From the NCBI GenBank assembly GCA_025084515.1, contig JAJAGP010000174.1, positions 454,475 to 518,474 of the forward strand: a stretch of DNA of 64,000 nt, read 5' to 3'. The stretch is from Ancistrus triradiatus. Lineage: Eukaryota > Chordata > Actinopteri > Siluriformes > Loricariidae. Both the position numbers and the translations under genes were made by a program. Positions 11,247-22,742 of this stretch are shown piece by piece; within the stretch, counting starts at the first letter, position 1, and the number at the start of each line of letters is the position of its first letter. The notes under the pieces are model-generated. The model ran no database searches. It was not told the origin of the DNA and worked only from the letters and a program-made list of their open reading frames with translations.

Positions 11247-12486
11247 GGGTTGTTGGTGGGTTTCCTCACATTAACTGCTCGCTTCAGGTCCTTCCACAAC
11301 ATTTCGATTGGATTAAGGTCAGGACTTTGACTTGGCCATTCCAAAACATTAACTTTATTCTTCTTTAACCATTCTTTGGTAGAACGACTTGTGTGCTTAG
11401 GCTCGTTGTCTTGCTGCATGACCCACCTTCTCTTTCAGTTCATGGACAGATGTCCTGACATTTTCCTTTAGAATTCTCTGATATAATTGAGAATTCATTG
11501 TTCCATCCATGATGGCAACCTGGCCCAGATGCATCAAAACAGGATACTACCACCACCATGTTTCATAGATGGAATAAAGTTCTTATGCTGGAATGCAGTG
11601 TTTTCCTTTTTCCAAATATAACGCTTTTCTTTTAAACCAAAAAGTTCTATTTTGATCTCATCCACAAAACATTCTTCCAGTAGCCTTCTGGCTTGTCCAT
11701 GTGATCTTTAGCAAACTGCAGACGAGCAGCAATGTTCTTTTTGGAGAGCAGTGGCTTTTTCCTTGCAAGCCTGTCATGCACACCATTGTTGTTCAGTGTT
11801 CTTCTGATGGTGGACTCATGAACATTAAACATTAGCCAATGTGAGAGAGGCCTTCAGTTGCTTAGAAGTTACCCTGGGGACCTTTTGTGATCTCACCAAA
11901 TATTACACGCCTTGCTCTTGGAGTGATCTTTGTTGGTCGACCACTCCTGGGGAGGGTAACAATGGTCTTGAATGTCATCCATTTGTACACAATCTGTCTG
12001 ACTCTGGATTGGTGGAGTCCAAACTCTTTAGAGATGGTTTTGTAACCTTTTCCAGCCTGATGAGCATCAACAACTCTTTTCCTGAGGTCCTCAGAAATCT
12101 CCTTTGTTCGTACCATGGTACACTTCCACAAACGTGTGTTGTGAAGAGCAGAGTTTGATAGATCCCTGTTCTTTAAATAAAACAGGGTGCCCACTCACAC
12201 ACTGATTGTCATCCCATGAGTGAAAAACACCTGGACTCTAATTTCACCTTCCAAATTAGCTGTTAATCCTAGAGGTTCACACACTTTTGCCACTCACTAA
12301 TATGTAATATTGGGTCATTTTCCTCAATAAATAAATGACCAAGTATAATATTTTTGATTCATTTGTTTAACTGGGTTCTCTTTATCTACTTTTAGGACTT
12401 GTATGAAAATCTGATGATGTTTTAGGTCATATTTATGCAGAAATATAGAAAATGCTAAAGGGTTCACAAATTTTCAAGCACCACTA
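11247..12486 (-). mobile_element. Tc1-like element, CAGTGGTGCTTGAAAG family (copy 1)
   Basis: The right terminus TTTTCAAGCACCACTA with TA at 12487-12488 is the reverse complement of the ends at 21511 and 50149. The left terminus is missing: the element is cut at about 11247 inside the transposase C-terminus, so sequence 11150-11246 is unrelated. It is the first of six copies of this family in the window. The family resembles the Tc1-like elements described in catfish, but I cannot prove the identity here. Confidence 0.85.
11249..12116 (-). pseudogene. Tc1-like transposase, truncated
   Basis: It starts at the ATG whose complement is 12114-12116 (MVRTKEISEDLRKRVVDAHQ) and contains the helix-turn-helix (GYKTISKEFGLHQSRVRQIV), GRPTKITPRARR, VHESTIRRTLNNNGVH and a second Asp motif MQQDNEPKHTSRSTKEW. 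The third acidic residue is in SPDLNPIEMLWKDLK. A frameshift lies near 11845. A four-base deletion near 11665 removes the region of the first catalytic Asp (LWMDET in other copies). The last ~60 residues are lost by truncation. Confidence 0.85.
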
Positions 12487-13304
12487 TACAGATTAAGCAA
12501 AAATACAAGCAATGGTATTTGCAGTATCAGGTCCTAAATACTCAGAATATAGTTTTGTTACAATCAAAGGTGCACCTGCTCTCTAGCTGCATTCATATTT
12601 ACTAAACTGGATGACTACGTTTTGAAGACAGTGTAATATTTGTCATCAGAAAATTTGTTTCTCAATTTATTTTTTATTTATTTTCACACAAGGAAATATG
12701 AAAAGTCCATTACCAGCCAGAGGGCAAAAGGGCTATTGGTAAAACCCCAACAAAAAGAAATAAACCAAAAGTGGCAGTACCAGACAAACTAGCTTTTTAA
12801 ATCTAATTTTGTTAGCAGATTAAATCTTTTCTTAAATCCAATAAATGCATTAAATAACTTTCATTATTAGAAAAATATTTCTAGATCTATCTAACTTTAA
12901 TTTTTAGAACTAAATAGAACTAATAGAAACAAGTTGAATAACCATAATATTTCAACAGTCATATAATGAAATTTTACATGTATTGACTACATTTGAGATG
13001 TTTTCGCTTATGTATTTTAAAGCAGAGCACAGCACCATTTCATGGATGTTATGGGGCAGCAGCGCCTCCCCCAGGTCCTAGTGTGTCAAATTTAATTACA
13101 TTGCAGATATGGAGAAAGATTTGAACCTATTGGCGAGGTAAATTAATAATGCATGTTTATTTGGGGGCTAGAGAACATTTGGGGGGACTAAAGCCCCCCT
13201 AAAACAGGTCTAACAATGTCCATGGATTAATGTCAGGACTTGGATTTGGAACTGACAATTCCAAAATATTATTCTTAATCAACCATTGTTTGTTAGAATG
13301 AAGC
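12487..13304. other. No recognisable gene
   Basis: AT-rich. At 13050-13200 lies a short G/C-run segment (TTTGGGGGCTAGAG, GGGGGGACTAAAGCCCCCCT) that looks like the end of an interspersed repeat. At 13210-13300 a ~90-bp piece reads on the minus strand like a fragment from between the second Asp and third acidic positions of a Tc1 transposase (ATTCCAAAATATTATTCTTA). Confidence 0.4.
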
Positions 13305-13474
13305 ATGTCCTGCCTGGTCTGAACTCACAGAAGGTCTACTATAGCACAAGTCACACTAATGTCCTACCCACCTTCAAATGTGCCAATAATGGGAACATGA
13401 GTTTTGGAACTGGCCCTTGGAGCAATGACAGAATGTTGTCTGAATGTTTGCATGATGAGTCCCATCTTATTTTA
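13305..13474 (+). pseudogene. Tc1-like transposase fragment (first Asp region)
   Basis: The segment contains GGAACTGGCCCTTGGAGCAA and a decayed GATGAGTCCCATCTTATTTT, the region around the first catalytic Asp (W-S-D-E-S-H-F in the family). The family appears to be the one also represented by the 3' fragment at 54597-55060. It is interrupted at the TA at 13473-13474 by the next element. Confidence 0.55.
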
Positions 13475-13594
13475 CAACACCAAATTAGAAAAATTTGGGA
13501 TGGTTGGGAAATTGTACATATGTACTATTATACATCCATGCAATTCAGGCCTGCAACACAATCAAAACAAAGTTAGGGCTATTTAGGGCTAGTA

Positions 13595-14165
13595 CCATAT
13601 TTTTCGGACCATAAGGCGCACTTAAAATACTTTAATTTTCACAAAAATCGACAGTGCGCCTTTAAATGCGGTGCGTCTAATGTATGAATTAATTCTGGTT
13701 GAGCCTTCTGACCTAGAACCGATTGTAGATGATACACGGCGCTCATAAATCTGTCAAAATGTTTTAGCACGGTCTTGGTAAGTTACGAAGCTCACGGCCA
13801 CCGTAGTGCGCATCATCGCGGAGTAATACGGTATGTGCTTCAGCATTAGGGTACGTGCATTCATTCATTCATTTTCGAAGCGGATTTCAAACACAACGCT
13901 ATCAGTCACACAGTACAACATGGACATAGAGCAGCTGCGAGAGAATTCAACATTAACGAATCAATGGTACAGAATCGGAGGAAGCAAGAAGACGCCCTGT
14001 GCCAGGTAAAGACCAAACTGAGCTTCCGAGGGAACTTAAGAGTTTTGTTTCATTTCATGCGCCTTATAACCCGGTGCGCTTTATGTATGAAAATAGATCC
14101 GTTAGCAGTCGATCATTGATATCGCACCTTATAACCTGGTGCGCTTTATAGCCTGGAAAATACGG
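13595..14165. mobile_element. pogo/Tigger-type MITE inserted at TA
   Basis: A 571-bp insert with imperfect inverted ends (CCATATTTTTCGGACCATAA at the left; the right end reversed reads CCGTATTTTCCAGGCTATAA). TA is duplicated exactly (13593-13594 and 14166-14167). Internally the repeats GTGCGCC/GGCGCAC flank a remnant of a pogo-type N-terminus at 13940-14035 (EFNINESMV- and CQVKTKLSFRG-like segments). The centre shows it derives from a Tigger-like transposon, but the DDE domain is absent. It depends on a transposase supplied in trans. Confidence 0.8.
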
Positions 14166-14246
14166 TAATGAGGTTAAAAAAACTAAATAATTATGTGATT
14201 TTAAACAGTAATGTAAACAAATGATTATAATCATGATTTCATCCAA

Positions 14247-14727
14247 ACACAGTATTCATGAAAGGCTGAGTCTTGGAGGAGCAAAGGGTGCAAAAATTAC
14301 TGAAATGTTTAATAACAATGTTCCTCAAGGAAAGATGATAAGTGATCTGCATATTTCTTCCAATACCGTGCATAATATCATTAAATGATTCAAATATTTT
14401 TTTGTCATTTCAGTGCGTAAACTTCAAGGATGCAAACCTAAACTGAGGACCCGTGATTCCCTCAAACGACATTGCATCAACAACTGTCATTCATCAATAG
14501 CTGATATAACCTCATGGACAAAGGATTACTTTATCAAATCTTTGTCAAGCACTACAATACAGAGTTACATTCACAAATGTTAACTTTCCTGTGCAAAAAG
14601 AAGCCTTATGTTAACAATGTCCCAGAAGCAGTGTTAACTTCTCTGGGCTCAGAGGCATCTGAGATGGACCATCGCACAGTGGAAAGGTGTATTGTTGTCA
14701 GATCAATCAGTATTCCAGATCTGGAAA
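14247..14727 (+). pseudogene. Tc1-like transposase N-terminal half, broken
   Basis: Reading across frameshifts gives RLSLGGAKGAKITEMFNNNV, then SDLHISSNTVHNIIK (recognition helix), KPKLRTRDSLKRHCINN, SSIADITSWTKDYFIKSLSS, and a run ending near DQSVFQI, where the first catalytic Asp is (14700-14720). Several stops are present and the C-terminal half is missing. Confidence 0.7.
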
Positions 14728-14730
14728 AAA

Positions 14731-17530
14731 TTTACCAAAAACTTGTGTCCTAATTCACCACCCAACCAACCAATCAAATGTTTAAAACTGTATCATTTAT
14801 TCATATTAACCACAATAAAACACATGCGTCCAGTTAACTGAGTATGATGGTGATTTTGAAAGCACCCAGCCGCTGTCATTTAAAAATATTAAGATATTTA
14901 ATGGAATGATTTATCCTATCATATTAGCAACTAGACAGTGATTTTGTTTTTTAACAAAGATATTTTTCCCTTCACTTAATGCCTTCAAAGAATGGGATGT
15001 GCCTGTGACATCATTAGCTTTTCTTATACTGATAAATATATCTAGAGACAGTTATTTTTGTCAAGTGTGCACCTTGCTGTTGTCCATTCCACTTATTCTT
15101 TTTAATGATTTTCTTCTCAAGGAAGAATTTATGGCACTGGTGAGAGGCCTTGTTAAACGAAGTTAAAATTAGATCAGCTAATTTACACTCAAAAGCAAGC
15201 CATCAAGTATGTATGATTAAAACTGCAGTTCTCCCTTTTTTTTTTAGTGCTATAGGTGTTGTCTACTTTTTTCACCAATATGCATTTGAATAATAACCTA
15301 TGAAGATGTACAACACCAGGCTGTCTGCAACTTTTGAAAAGTCACCTTGGAAACAGCAACAGGTGCTATGGTGACAAATATCAAGTACTGATGCTTTTGA
15401 TTTCACTGTGTATATTTAGTTAACATTTTATTGGAATGCTCAATGGACTATGCATTCCAAAAAGACGCCAGTGCAACTAATTCCCAGTTACAGCAATTGT
15501 TGATTTCAGGGTCACGATCTGATGTGTGAACACAACTGCTGGAGTAAAAACGAGCATCTGTTTATAGAAATGCATTTATACAGACTCCCATTATATTAAC
15601 GCATAGTCTTTTTTGCATAAATTTAAGTAACTGGACAGTGTATCTCAGTCCTAAATTGCCAATACTGGGTTATGCAGTGTCGAATATGCTGAAATCTCTG
15701 ACCAGCTATCATCAATATGCAGATCACTGCTGTAGCACAGACAGGAAATTAAAGCTAAATCTCTTTGCCTTTTAAATGCAAAACGATTAGGTAGAGAAGT
15801 GCCTAGCATACACTAAATCCTTATGTATAATACATAGAGGTGAAAAAATGAGCAGGCATTCCAAGCATGACATGATCTAGTAAATAAGGTTTTATGAGTT
15901 ATTTATGTATTTATGCGCTTATTGTAGTGTTACAACTACAATCCATCCCAAATCAGTAGAAATTGTTTAGTCCTAAGTTGAATATCACTGGATTCTCTCA
16001 GTTAGATGTATTTGGGACTTTATTTAAAAGCTTCGATTTTACCCACACGTCTGCTTTCTGGCTATCGGTATGAATCATCCCTCTCCAACTTGAGCAGACT
16101 GCAGACGCACAGCTTCAGCAGTCCAGGGGGCCTTCAGGAGGTAGGAGGCAGCACTGAATGATTCTTCTGAGTGACTGTCAATGAGCAATACCACGTATGC
16201 TGTCAGGTAAGATGAAACAACATGATTTCAGAAGTAGCGTGATGCTGAAGGTTTTTCGCTGTTCTCAGGGACACTTTCTATCTCACCACAATGCAGTCAT
16301 TTTTTTGTTCCTGTACTGTACTGCCAGAGGTTGCCTAACAACCACATTCCTGCCTGCCAAGGATGAGAGATGACTTTCACTAATTGAATTCCACTTCTTT
16401 TCAACACATTGCCACTTAAATGCACTTCTAAACAAAATGATCTGCTCTGAATGGTGCTGGAATGAAATTGCCATCATGATGTTTGTCACTGGTCAAGGTC
16501 CAATCATTTGGTGTTTTTTTCCCCCATTTCAGTATTATATATCTTCAAAAATAATTATATAATAAATTAAGCTCAAGGACATTATGCTTTCAAATGCTAA
16601 AAGGAGTTTGTTCTAGACTGTAGATAAGTACAACATCAGTAACAACAGAGTCCTAGCACACTTGAGGCATCATTATAACAGCTGTGCCCCAAGTCAGCGT
16701 TGACGCCATGGTCTCTATGAATTCTGTTCAGTTGTACTCTATATTGGACTGTTCTAGTCAAGTGGGCTGACTAAACAGCTTCATTATGAAAAGTTGACTA
16801 AGATGCTGCAGAACAGCTCATGCATTCATCCCCAGCTATTCCTTGTTACCTCCACTTTATCACAGACACCTGTTACCCAACAAGGAAACTTTATGGGCTC
16901 TGTCCAAAATGCACAAGAACAATAACCAAGGTTTACCAGCATTTAACCACAGACATTACCTACATAATTACCAAATTGTTATCAGTAAAACTGTAAATAC
17001 TGTATTTGTTACATTCTTGTTTGCAGTGAATCGTTGTTTTCAGGGTTGGGTGGTAACAAATTACAATGATTGAAAATATGTATTTAGAAGGCAAAGTGAA
17101 GTATTTCTATTCAGTATAACATACATTTGAAAAGGCAGTAAGCTTATATAGTAAGAATATAGTTACTGTTTAATTGTTTAGGAAAATTAATACTTACAAA
17201 ATGTGTAGTATAGATACATCAGTGAGCCCAGACATCATGACCACACAGAGATTGAATAATGAATATTTTTGATTAACTTGTGACAACTGTACATGTCAAA
17301 GGTTTGGATTATCAACCTTATATGGTGTCTTTAGTAAATCATCACACCCTGACAAAATTGTTACCTTGTCATAGTACTCCCTGAACATTTAAATAAATGA
17401 AATTGAGCTTTATCCAGCTGTATTTACACATTATAGTTCTCAATTGTTCTCACATTGTAGTGAAAATAACTTAAAAGAAATTAATAGCAAAATACCTGGT
17501 TTGGAAAAGTGATCAATGCTTATAGAGTAA
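14731..17530. other. Long non-repetitive stretch, no gene identified
   Basis: I see no transposon termini and no convincing exon. The segment 16050-16220 is less AT-rich and ends in GCTGTCAG followed by GTAAGATG, a good splice-donor match, so it could be a non-coding 5' exon. This is weak. A 68-codon minus-strand open frame at 16283-16489 has no recognisable domain. Confidence 0.4.
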
Positions 17531-18230
17531 CCATGACAACCCCTAGCAAAAAAATATGGAGTGGCCACAATTCACCCAGTGTTTATACTTTGTAGCAAGT
17601 AAACAAATCACAGAGAACACCAAATTTCTTTCTTTTCATATCTGAACTTTCTGGCTTTATACCGCAAACAAATTAAATGAAATTATTTTAATTAATGCCA
17701 TATTTTGTGCAGATCAGGTAAAGGAAAACAACAAGGAATAGCTCAATGTTAAGGAAAAAAACATGGTACCATTTACCACAAAATAAACAATATACAGTAG
17801 TACTTTGTTCCTCATCCTCAGACTTTTATGATGACCTGAAATATTTGAAGCATGGACTTATAATATTCCACATCAAACTGGTTCCAACTTTAGCAGCTCT
17901 AGTGGCTCAGTGGTTAGAGGGAGCTGCTGGAAGTATGAGTTTTGAATGCCTGGACTCAATTCTTGTTTGGGCTTCCAACATGAAGATCGGGTGGTGAAGT
18001 AATGGAAAAACATCCCAGCCATTGGGGATGAACAGAGCACTCCTACTGGCAGTTCCAACCTTGGATAACTGGGAAGAGTTGATCCACTGTGGTGAAAGGA
18101 GCAGTCAAAAAAAGAATAACAAGCTGGTTCCAACATTCTTGAATAGTGATTGACAGACAAGGTTTGCAGGATGGATCTTTGTCATGGACCAATTTTTATT
18201 TTCACTGTAAATGTTCAGTTTATGTAATCA
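17531..18230 (-). mobile_element. Tc1/mariner element fragment (CCCTAGCAAAAA family), minus copy
   Basis: The terminus region ACAACCCCTAGCAAAAAAAT and the subterminal TTTCTGGCTTTATACCGCAA belong to a fish Tc1/mariner family recognised by its TATGGAATCACC-type ends. At 17850-17890 and 18121-18190 the minus strand reads as transposase C-terminal coding sequence (VHDKDPSCKPCLSITIQECW). A SINE interrupts it at 17889-18120. The element is heavily decayed. Confidence 0.55.
17889..18120 (+). repeat. tRNA-derived SINE with 14-bp target duplication
   Basis: It starts with a tRNA-like head (AGTGGCTCAGTGGTTAGAG as A box; TTTGAATGCCTGGACTC around a decayed B box) and ends in AAAAAAAGAATAAC. It is flanked by AAACTGGTTCCAAC (17875-17888) and AAGCTGGTTCCAAC (18121-18134), a 14-bp target duplication with one mismatch. 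It sits inside a Tc1/mariner remnant and so is younger than that copy. Confidence 0.75.
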
Positions 18231-18360
18231 ACACCACTACAACTGATGTCAGGTGGTGGCCAATTAACCTGGTGTGTGATCAAGTGATTGGCTGTAGCTG
18301 AGCAAGTTTATACAACACTAACAGCTGAACATTCCAGCTTTATGAAGCATACATCTAACA

Positions 18361-18990
18361 AATTAATTTATTTTAATTAATGGCAGATTTTTTCAAGATA
18401 AAGTAGAATAATAAATATGTAATCACTTGGTGTTGAGCCAGAAATTATGGAATCACCTTGTAATTTGTGTTTCTAAAGCAAATCCCAGCACAGGTCTAAC
18501 AGTGCACATTAGTCTACAATTCAAATGGAGTGTTTACAAGACATAACGAGCTGTTGGACTTGGCCAATTGAAAGAAAACATAAGCCCAACAAGACAGTCA
18601 ATTGAAACAATGGAAATGATTATAAAAATCCTTCAAGAAGAAAATCCAATATGGAGTGAGGCAATAGATGTTCTTTGTTCCTAGTTAACTGTGTCTAAAA
18701 TTTGGTACAAGCATAAGCAATTGTGAAAATTATAAAAGGAAAACAATGGGTAGACAAGCAAGACATCAAAGTGTCAGGATTGCCAACTCAAATAGTCCTT
18801 GAAAATAGAAAATGTGCAACAAAACAAATAGGAGGATCAGGAGGCACTGTTCATAAGAAACTGGAGGATTTGCTTATAGAAAGGCCAAATGAAATGAGCA
18901 CTAACATCTAAGCAGAAGAAAGGAAGCTCATATTCATTCATGTTCTGGAAGGTATCAAATTATGAGAGCATACCTATGCAAATGTTAAAA
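18361..18990 (+). mobile_element. Tc1/mariner element fragment (same family), plus copy
   Basis: It begins with subterminal sequence shared with the minus copy (ATTTTAATTAATGGCAGATT here; ATTTTAATTAATGCCATATT at 17691) and contains AAATTATGGAATCACCTTGT. The plus-strand N-terminal transposase follows: SIETMEMIIKILQEEN, then TVSKIWYKHKQL, then a motif like GRQARHQSVRIANSN and RKCATKQIGG. Stops are present and there is no catalytic domain. It faces the minus copy. Confidence 0.55.
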
Positions 18991-19079
18991 GATCAAGACC
19001 AAGATTTATTGCAACCAGTCTGGGACAAAATTATAGAAAATTATTGACCAGAGTGTAGTTATAAAATATGTATCCCAAG

Positions 19080-19800
19080 ATATGTCCCAACATTTGGGAC
19101 AACTATGAGCACATCCACAAAAATTGGCTTTATGGAAGAGTGGCAAAAAGAAATCTTTTGGGTATAAAAAGCCATTTGAATTCACATTTGGACTTAGCAA
19201 ACTTCGGGAAAAACAGTACTCTGCTCTGAAGATAACAAAATAGAACTTTTTGGCCTTGTTGCAAAACATGTGGCAAAAACAAAACACTGTTCATCATCCT
19301 GAGAACATAATTTCCAAAGTGAAGCATGGTGGTGGCAGCAACATGATTGTGAGGAAGTTTTTCATCTGCTGGGACTGGGAAACTATAGTTGAAGACAAGA
19401 TTGACTGAGCCAATTCCTGGACAATCTTCATAGAAAGCTTTTTATAGTTGCAATAGACCTTAGACTAGGGCAGAGGTTTGCCTTCCAACAAGACAATAAC
19501 CCTAAGCCTACTGACACTCATAAGAGGTTCACATGTGAGAGCCTCATTGCATCAGTCAGGGACCAGATCTAAATGTAATTGATTATCTGTGGCAAAATTT
19601 GAAAATTGCTCTTCACCAGTGGTTTCCAAGCAATCTGACAGAACTCGAGCAATTTTGTCAGGAACAATGAAGATATATTTCAGGATATAGATGTGAAAAT
19701 ATGATCCAAACATATCCTAAACGATTTGCACCTGTAACTGCGGTAAAAGGAGGTGCGACTAAGTAATCATCCAGGGAGCTGAGTACTTGTGCAATGCATA
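19080..19800 (+). pseudogene. Tc1-like transposase C-terminal two-thirds, decayed
   Basis: Plus-strand pieces in order: EDNKIELFGLVAKHVAKT (first catalytic region, decayed), VKHGGGSNMI, FQQDNNPKPTDTHKRF (second Asp, 19480-19530), LIDYLWQNLKIALHQWF with the third acidic position lost, SNLTELEQFCQEQ, and a C-terminus ending in AVKGGATK near 19760. Several stops and frameshifts occur. It differs from the family at 18361-18990 and looks like a separate insertion. Confidence 0.7.
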
Positions 19801-20993
19801 GATTTCTGCTTTTTGTTTAATTAACCTTTGTATCACCTTAAAATATATTTCACATCCAGGTTGTTAATTCTTGTGAAGTCTTTTGATTCCTAGATGAGCG
19901 TCTGAGCGATGTTGTCTGTTTAAAATGGTTTCTGAGCAATTATTGCATTTGCAGCATGAATGCTTCATTTTCTCCACTACTCTATAGAATGAACATCACC
20001 ATTGCATTTTTATTTAAATGTTCCCTTAAGTGCTGTGCTTATTTATGAACCTCTAACAGAGTGCAGCTTGAAATCCAGTAAGAATGCAATGTTTCTCACC
20101 CAATATTTCCAGCACCAGCTCAGCCTCTGCATTTTCAAGGGAAACAGTGAGGGTGTGCTTTGGCTCTGAGACTTCTCAGATCTGCAGGGGGAGTTCTCAC
20201 TTGGGGAATCTGACATAAATAATCTGGCACCGTTTGTTGAACATAAGGTGCAAAGGCATCTTGACCAATCAAGTCTGAATGTGTTGGAATTTTTTTTTTG
20301 TTAAATGCATCTTTTTATATGGAGACAACATGGACTATAGAACATATCAAGCAAGCACCTTCAATACAATACTGTCACACATAGTACAAGAACAATAGTG
20401 ATTCACCATCTTTTTATAGGAACAAAATTCTTCCACTGTAAGTTTTACAATAGCTTTTTCAAATCTTATTTAACAAGAAATACGTATTGAATGTTACAAC
20501 TGTGTTATTTAAAACACAATTTCCTGCTGGAAGTCATGTCAGTGGCAGGAGTCATGTTTTATTTATTTATATGTTTGCTTGCCACACTCATTGTGTTCCC
20601 AATTAGTTGAGCTTGTGGCTCTGTGCATCCACGCTGACATATGACAGAAGTTGCTCATGATTAACCAGACATGGCCACGCATCCACACTAATGAGTTGTC
20701 TGCACACTAGTATTAGGTCACAGCGAGAAGTTACTTTTTTTCTTCAGTTGTACATAATGTGCTAATGGCTCAAGGAAAGTGTTATTTTTAAACAAAAACT
20801 CAATTGCAGTGCATCATTTTCATAATGATATGGGATACAAAATATATATTTGTTTTAAGTATGATGCTGGTTACGGAGCACTGCTGGTGACATCTCTTCT
20901 TAATAAAATTAGAGCATGGCCATGAGCTATTAAGGGGTGGGAACAAGATGCTAATGCATAGAAATGAGTTAATAAGGTGTGGAAACAAAATAC
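19801..20993. other. No recognisable gene
   Basis: Non-repetitive by eye except for a poly(T) at 20290 and a short ATTT run near 20560. The segment 20100-20240 is relatively GC-rich and might be conserved, but that is untested. Confidence 0.4.
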
Positions 20994-21405
20994 AGTCTAA
21001 CCTCGTAATCTTGCCCCACATAATCTCGCCAACCTCATCTCTTGTCACCTGTAATGGCATGATGAATTTCCTGCCATGTCCTTTACCTCGAAAAGCTGCC
21101 AAGCTTGCCTCTCAAATGTATTGCCAGCAATGAAATTCTATCCCACTAAGCTTCCATCGTAAGTTTCAGACCGTCGGTACATCCCCTGTCTGTTATCAGA
21201 GACATTATATAAGGAGGACACTGGGCACAGGTTGAAATATGAATGGGACTGTAGTACATAGGGCCGCCTCATCATTGGAAAGAGCCAATCAGCATATTAG
21301 TAAATGTGTTGGAGAGGGGGGTGGCATGTCTTGGCCCCTTTGTAGTGACAGGATGCACATGCAAAGGAAAGCCAGAATAGCCTTTAAAAGTAATTTATTT
21401 GAACA
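20994..21405 (+). repeat. Unclassified ~0.4-kb interspersed repeat, copy 1
   Basis: The sequence is a diverged direct copy of 30832-31260. Shared landmarks in the same order are CCAACCTCATCTC, AAGTTTCAGACC, ACATTATATAAGGAGGA, TGAAATATGAATGGGACTGT, TTAGTAAATGTGTTGGAGAG and GTGACAGGATGC. Copy 1 lacks about 40 bp after TTTCAGACCGTCGGTA. The ATTATATAAGG motif is TATA-like, so the repeat may contain a promoter (LTR?), but no inverted or TG/CA ends are clear. Confidence 0.65.
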
Positions 21406-21510
21406 CAGGAAACAGAATTATGCAAGTAAGTGATATCATTTGTCAGAATATAAGAGCAATTCTAAATACGCATTTTAAAAGTAAATTTCTCTTTCAGTTT
21501 CGAATATATA

Positions 21511-22742
21511 CAGTGGTGCTTGAAAGTTTGTGAATCCTTTAGAATTTTCTATATTTCTGCATAAATATGACCTAAAACATCATCAGATTTTCACACAAGT
21601 CCTAAAAGTAGATAAAGAGAACCCTGTTAAACAAATGAGACAAAAATATCATACTTGGTCATTTATTTGTTGAGGAAAATGATCCAATATTACATATTAG
21701 TGAGTGGCAAAAGTATGTGAACCTCTAGGATTAGCAATTAATTTGAAGGTGAAATTAGAGTCAGGTGTTTTCAATCAATGGGATGACAATCAGGTGTGAG
21801 TGGGCACCCTGTTTTATTTAAAGATCAGGGAACTATCAAACTCTGCTCTTCACAACATGCTTGTGGAAGTGTATCATGTATCATGGCTAATGTTAATGTT
21901 CATGAGTCCACCATCAGAAGATCACTGAACAACAATGGTGTGCATGATAGGGTTACAAGGAGAAAGCCACTTCTCTTCAAAAAGAATATTGCTACTCATC
22001 TGTAGTTTGCTAAAGATCATGTAGAGAAGCCAGAAGGCTATTGGAAGAATGTTTTGTGGATGGATGAGACCAAAATAGAACTTTTTGGTTTAAAAGAAAA
22101 GCGTTATGTTTGAAGAAAGGAAAACACTGCATTCCAGCATAAGAACCCTATCCCATCTGTGAAACATGGTGGTGTTAGTATCATATTTTGGGCCTGTTTT
22201 GCTGCATCTAGACCAGGTCGGCTTGCCATCATTGACGGAACAATGAAATCTGAATTATAGCAGAGAATTATAAAGGAAAATGTCGGGACATTTGTCCATG
22301 AACTGAATCTCAAGAGAAGGTGGGTCATGCAGCAAGACAACGACCCTAAGCACACAAGTCGATCTACCAAAGAATGGTTAAAGAAGAATAAAGTTAATGT
22401 TTTGGAATGGCAAAGTCAAAGTCCTGACCTTAATCCAACCGAAATGATGAAGGACCTGAAGTGAGCAGTTAATGTGAGGAAACCCACCAACATCCCAGAG
22501 TTGAAGCTGTTCTGTATGAAGGAATGGGCTAAAATTCCTCCAAGCCAGTGTGCAGGACTGATCAACAGTTACAGGAAATGTTTAGTTGCAGTTATTGCTG
22601 CACAGGGGGGTCACACCAGATACTGAAAGCAAAGGTTCACATACTTTTGCCCCTTACCAATATGTAATATTGGATAATTTTCCTCAATGCATAAATGACC
22701 AAGTATAATCATAAAGGGTTCACAAATTTTCAAGCACGACTG
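21511..22742 (+). mobile_element. Tc1-like element, CAGTGGTGCTTGAAAG family (copy 2)
   Basis: Both ends are present: TA at 21509-21510 then CAGTGGTGCTTGAAAGTTTG, and TTTTCAAGCACGACTG then TA at 22743-22744. At 1,232 bp it is shorter than copy 4 (about 1,500 bp without its right end). It lacks the segment encoding the N-terminal helix-turn-helix (junction near 21880, GTATCATGTATCATGGCTAA) and part of the right inverted repeat (junction near 22710). Confidence 0.9.
21881..22626 (+). pseudogene. Tc1-like transposase lacking its N-terminal DNA-binding domain
   Basis: It reads from MANVNVHESTIRRSLNNNGV through the first Asp (VLWMDETKIELFGLKEKRYV), VKHGGVSIIFWACFAAS, the second Asp (MQQDNDPKHTSRSTKEW) and the third acidic residue (SPDLNPTEMMKDLK), ending at TGA 22624-22626. 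In-frame stops are at about 22003, 22111, 22258 and 22462. With no first helix-turn-helix it could not bind the termini normally. Confidence 0.85.

Larger units (their letters stand above)
13475..14730 (+). mobile_element. Tc1-like element (CAACCCCAAATCAG family), 3' truncated, carrying a MITE
   Basis: The left end CAACACCAAATTAGAAAAAT follows TA at 13473-13474. After removal of the MITE at 13595-14165 plus one TA, the leader reads through without a break (AGGGCTAG joined to TAATGAGG, as in the intact leader at 583-596). The transposase follows on the plus strand. The 3' half is missing after about 14730. It belongs to the same family as 373-1350 and 49826-50142. Confidence 0.8.
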
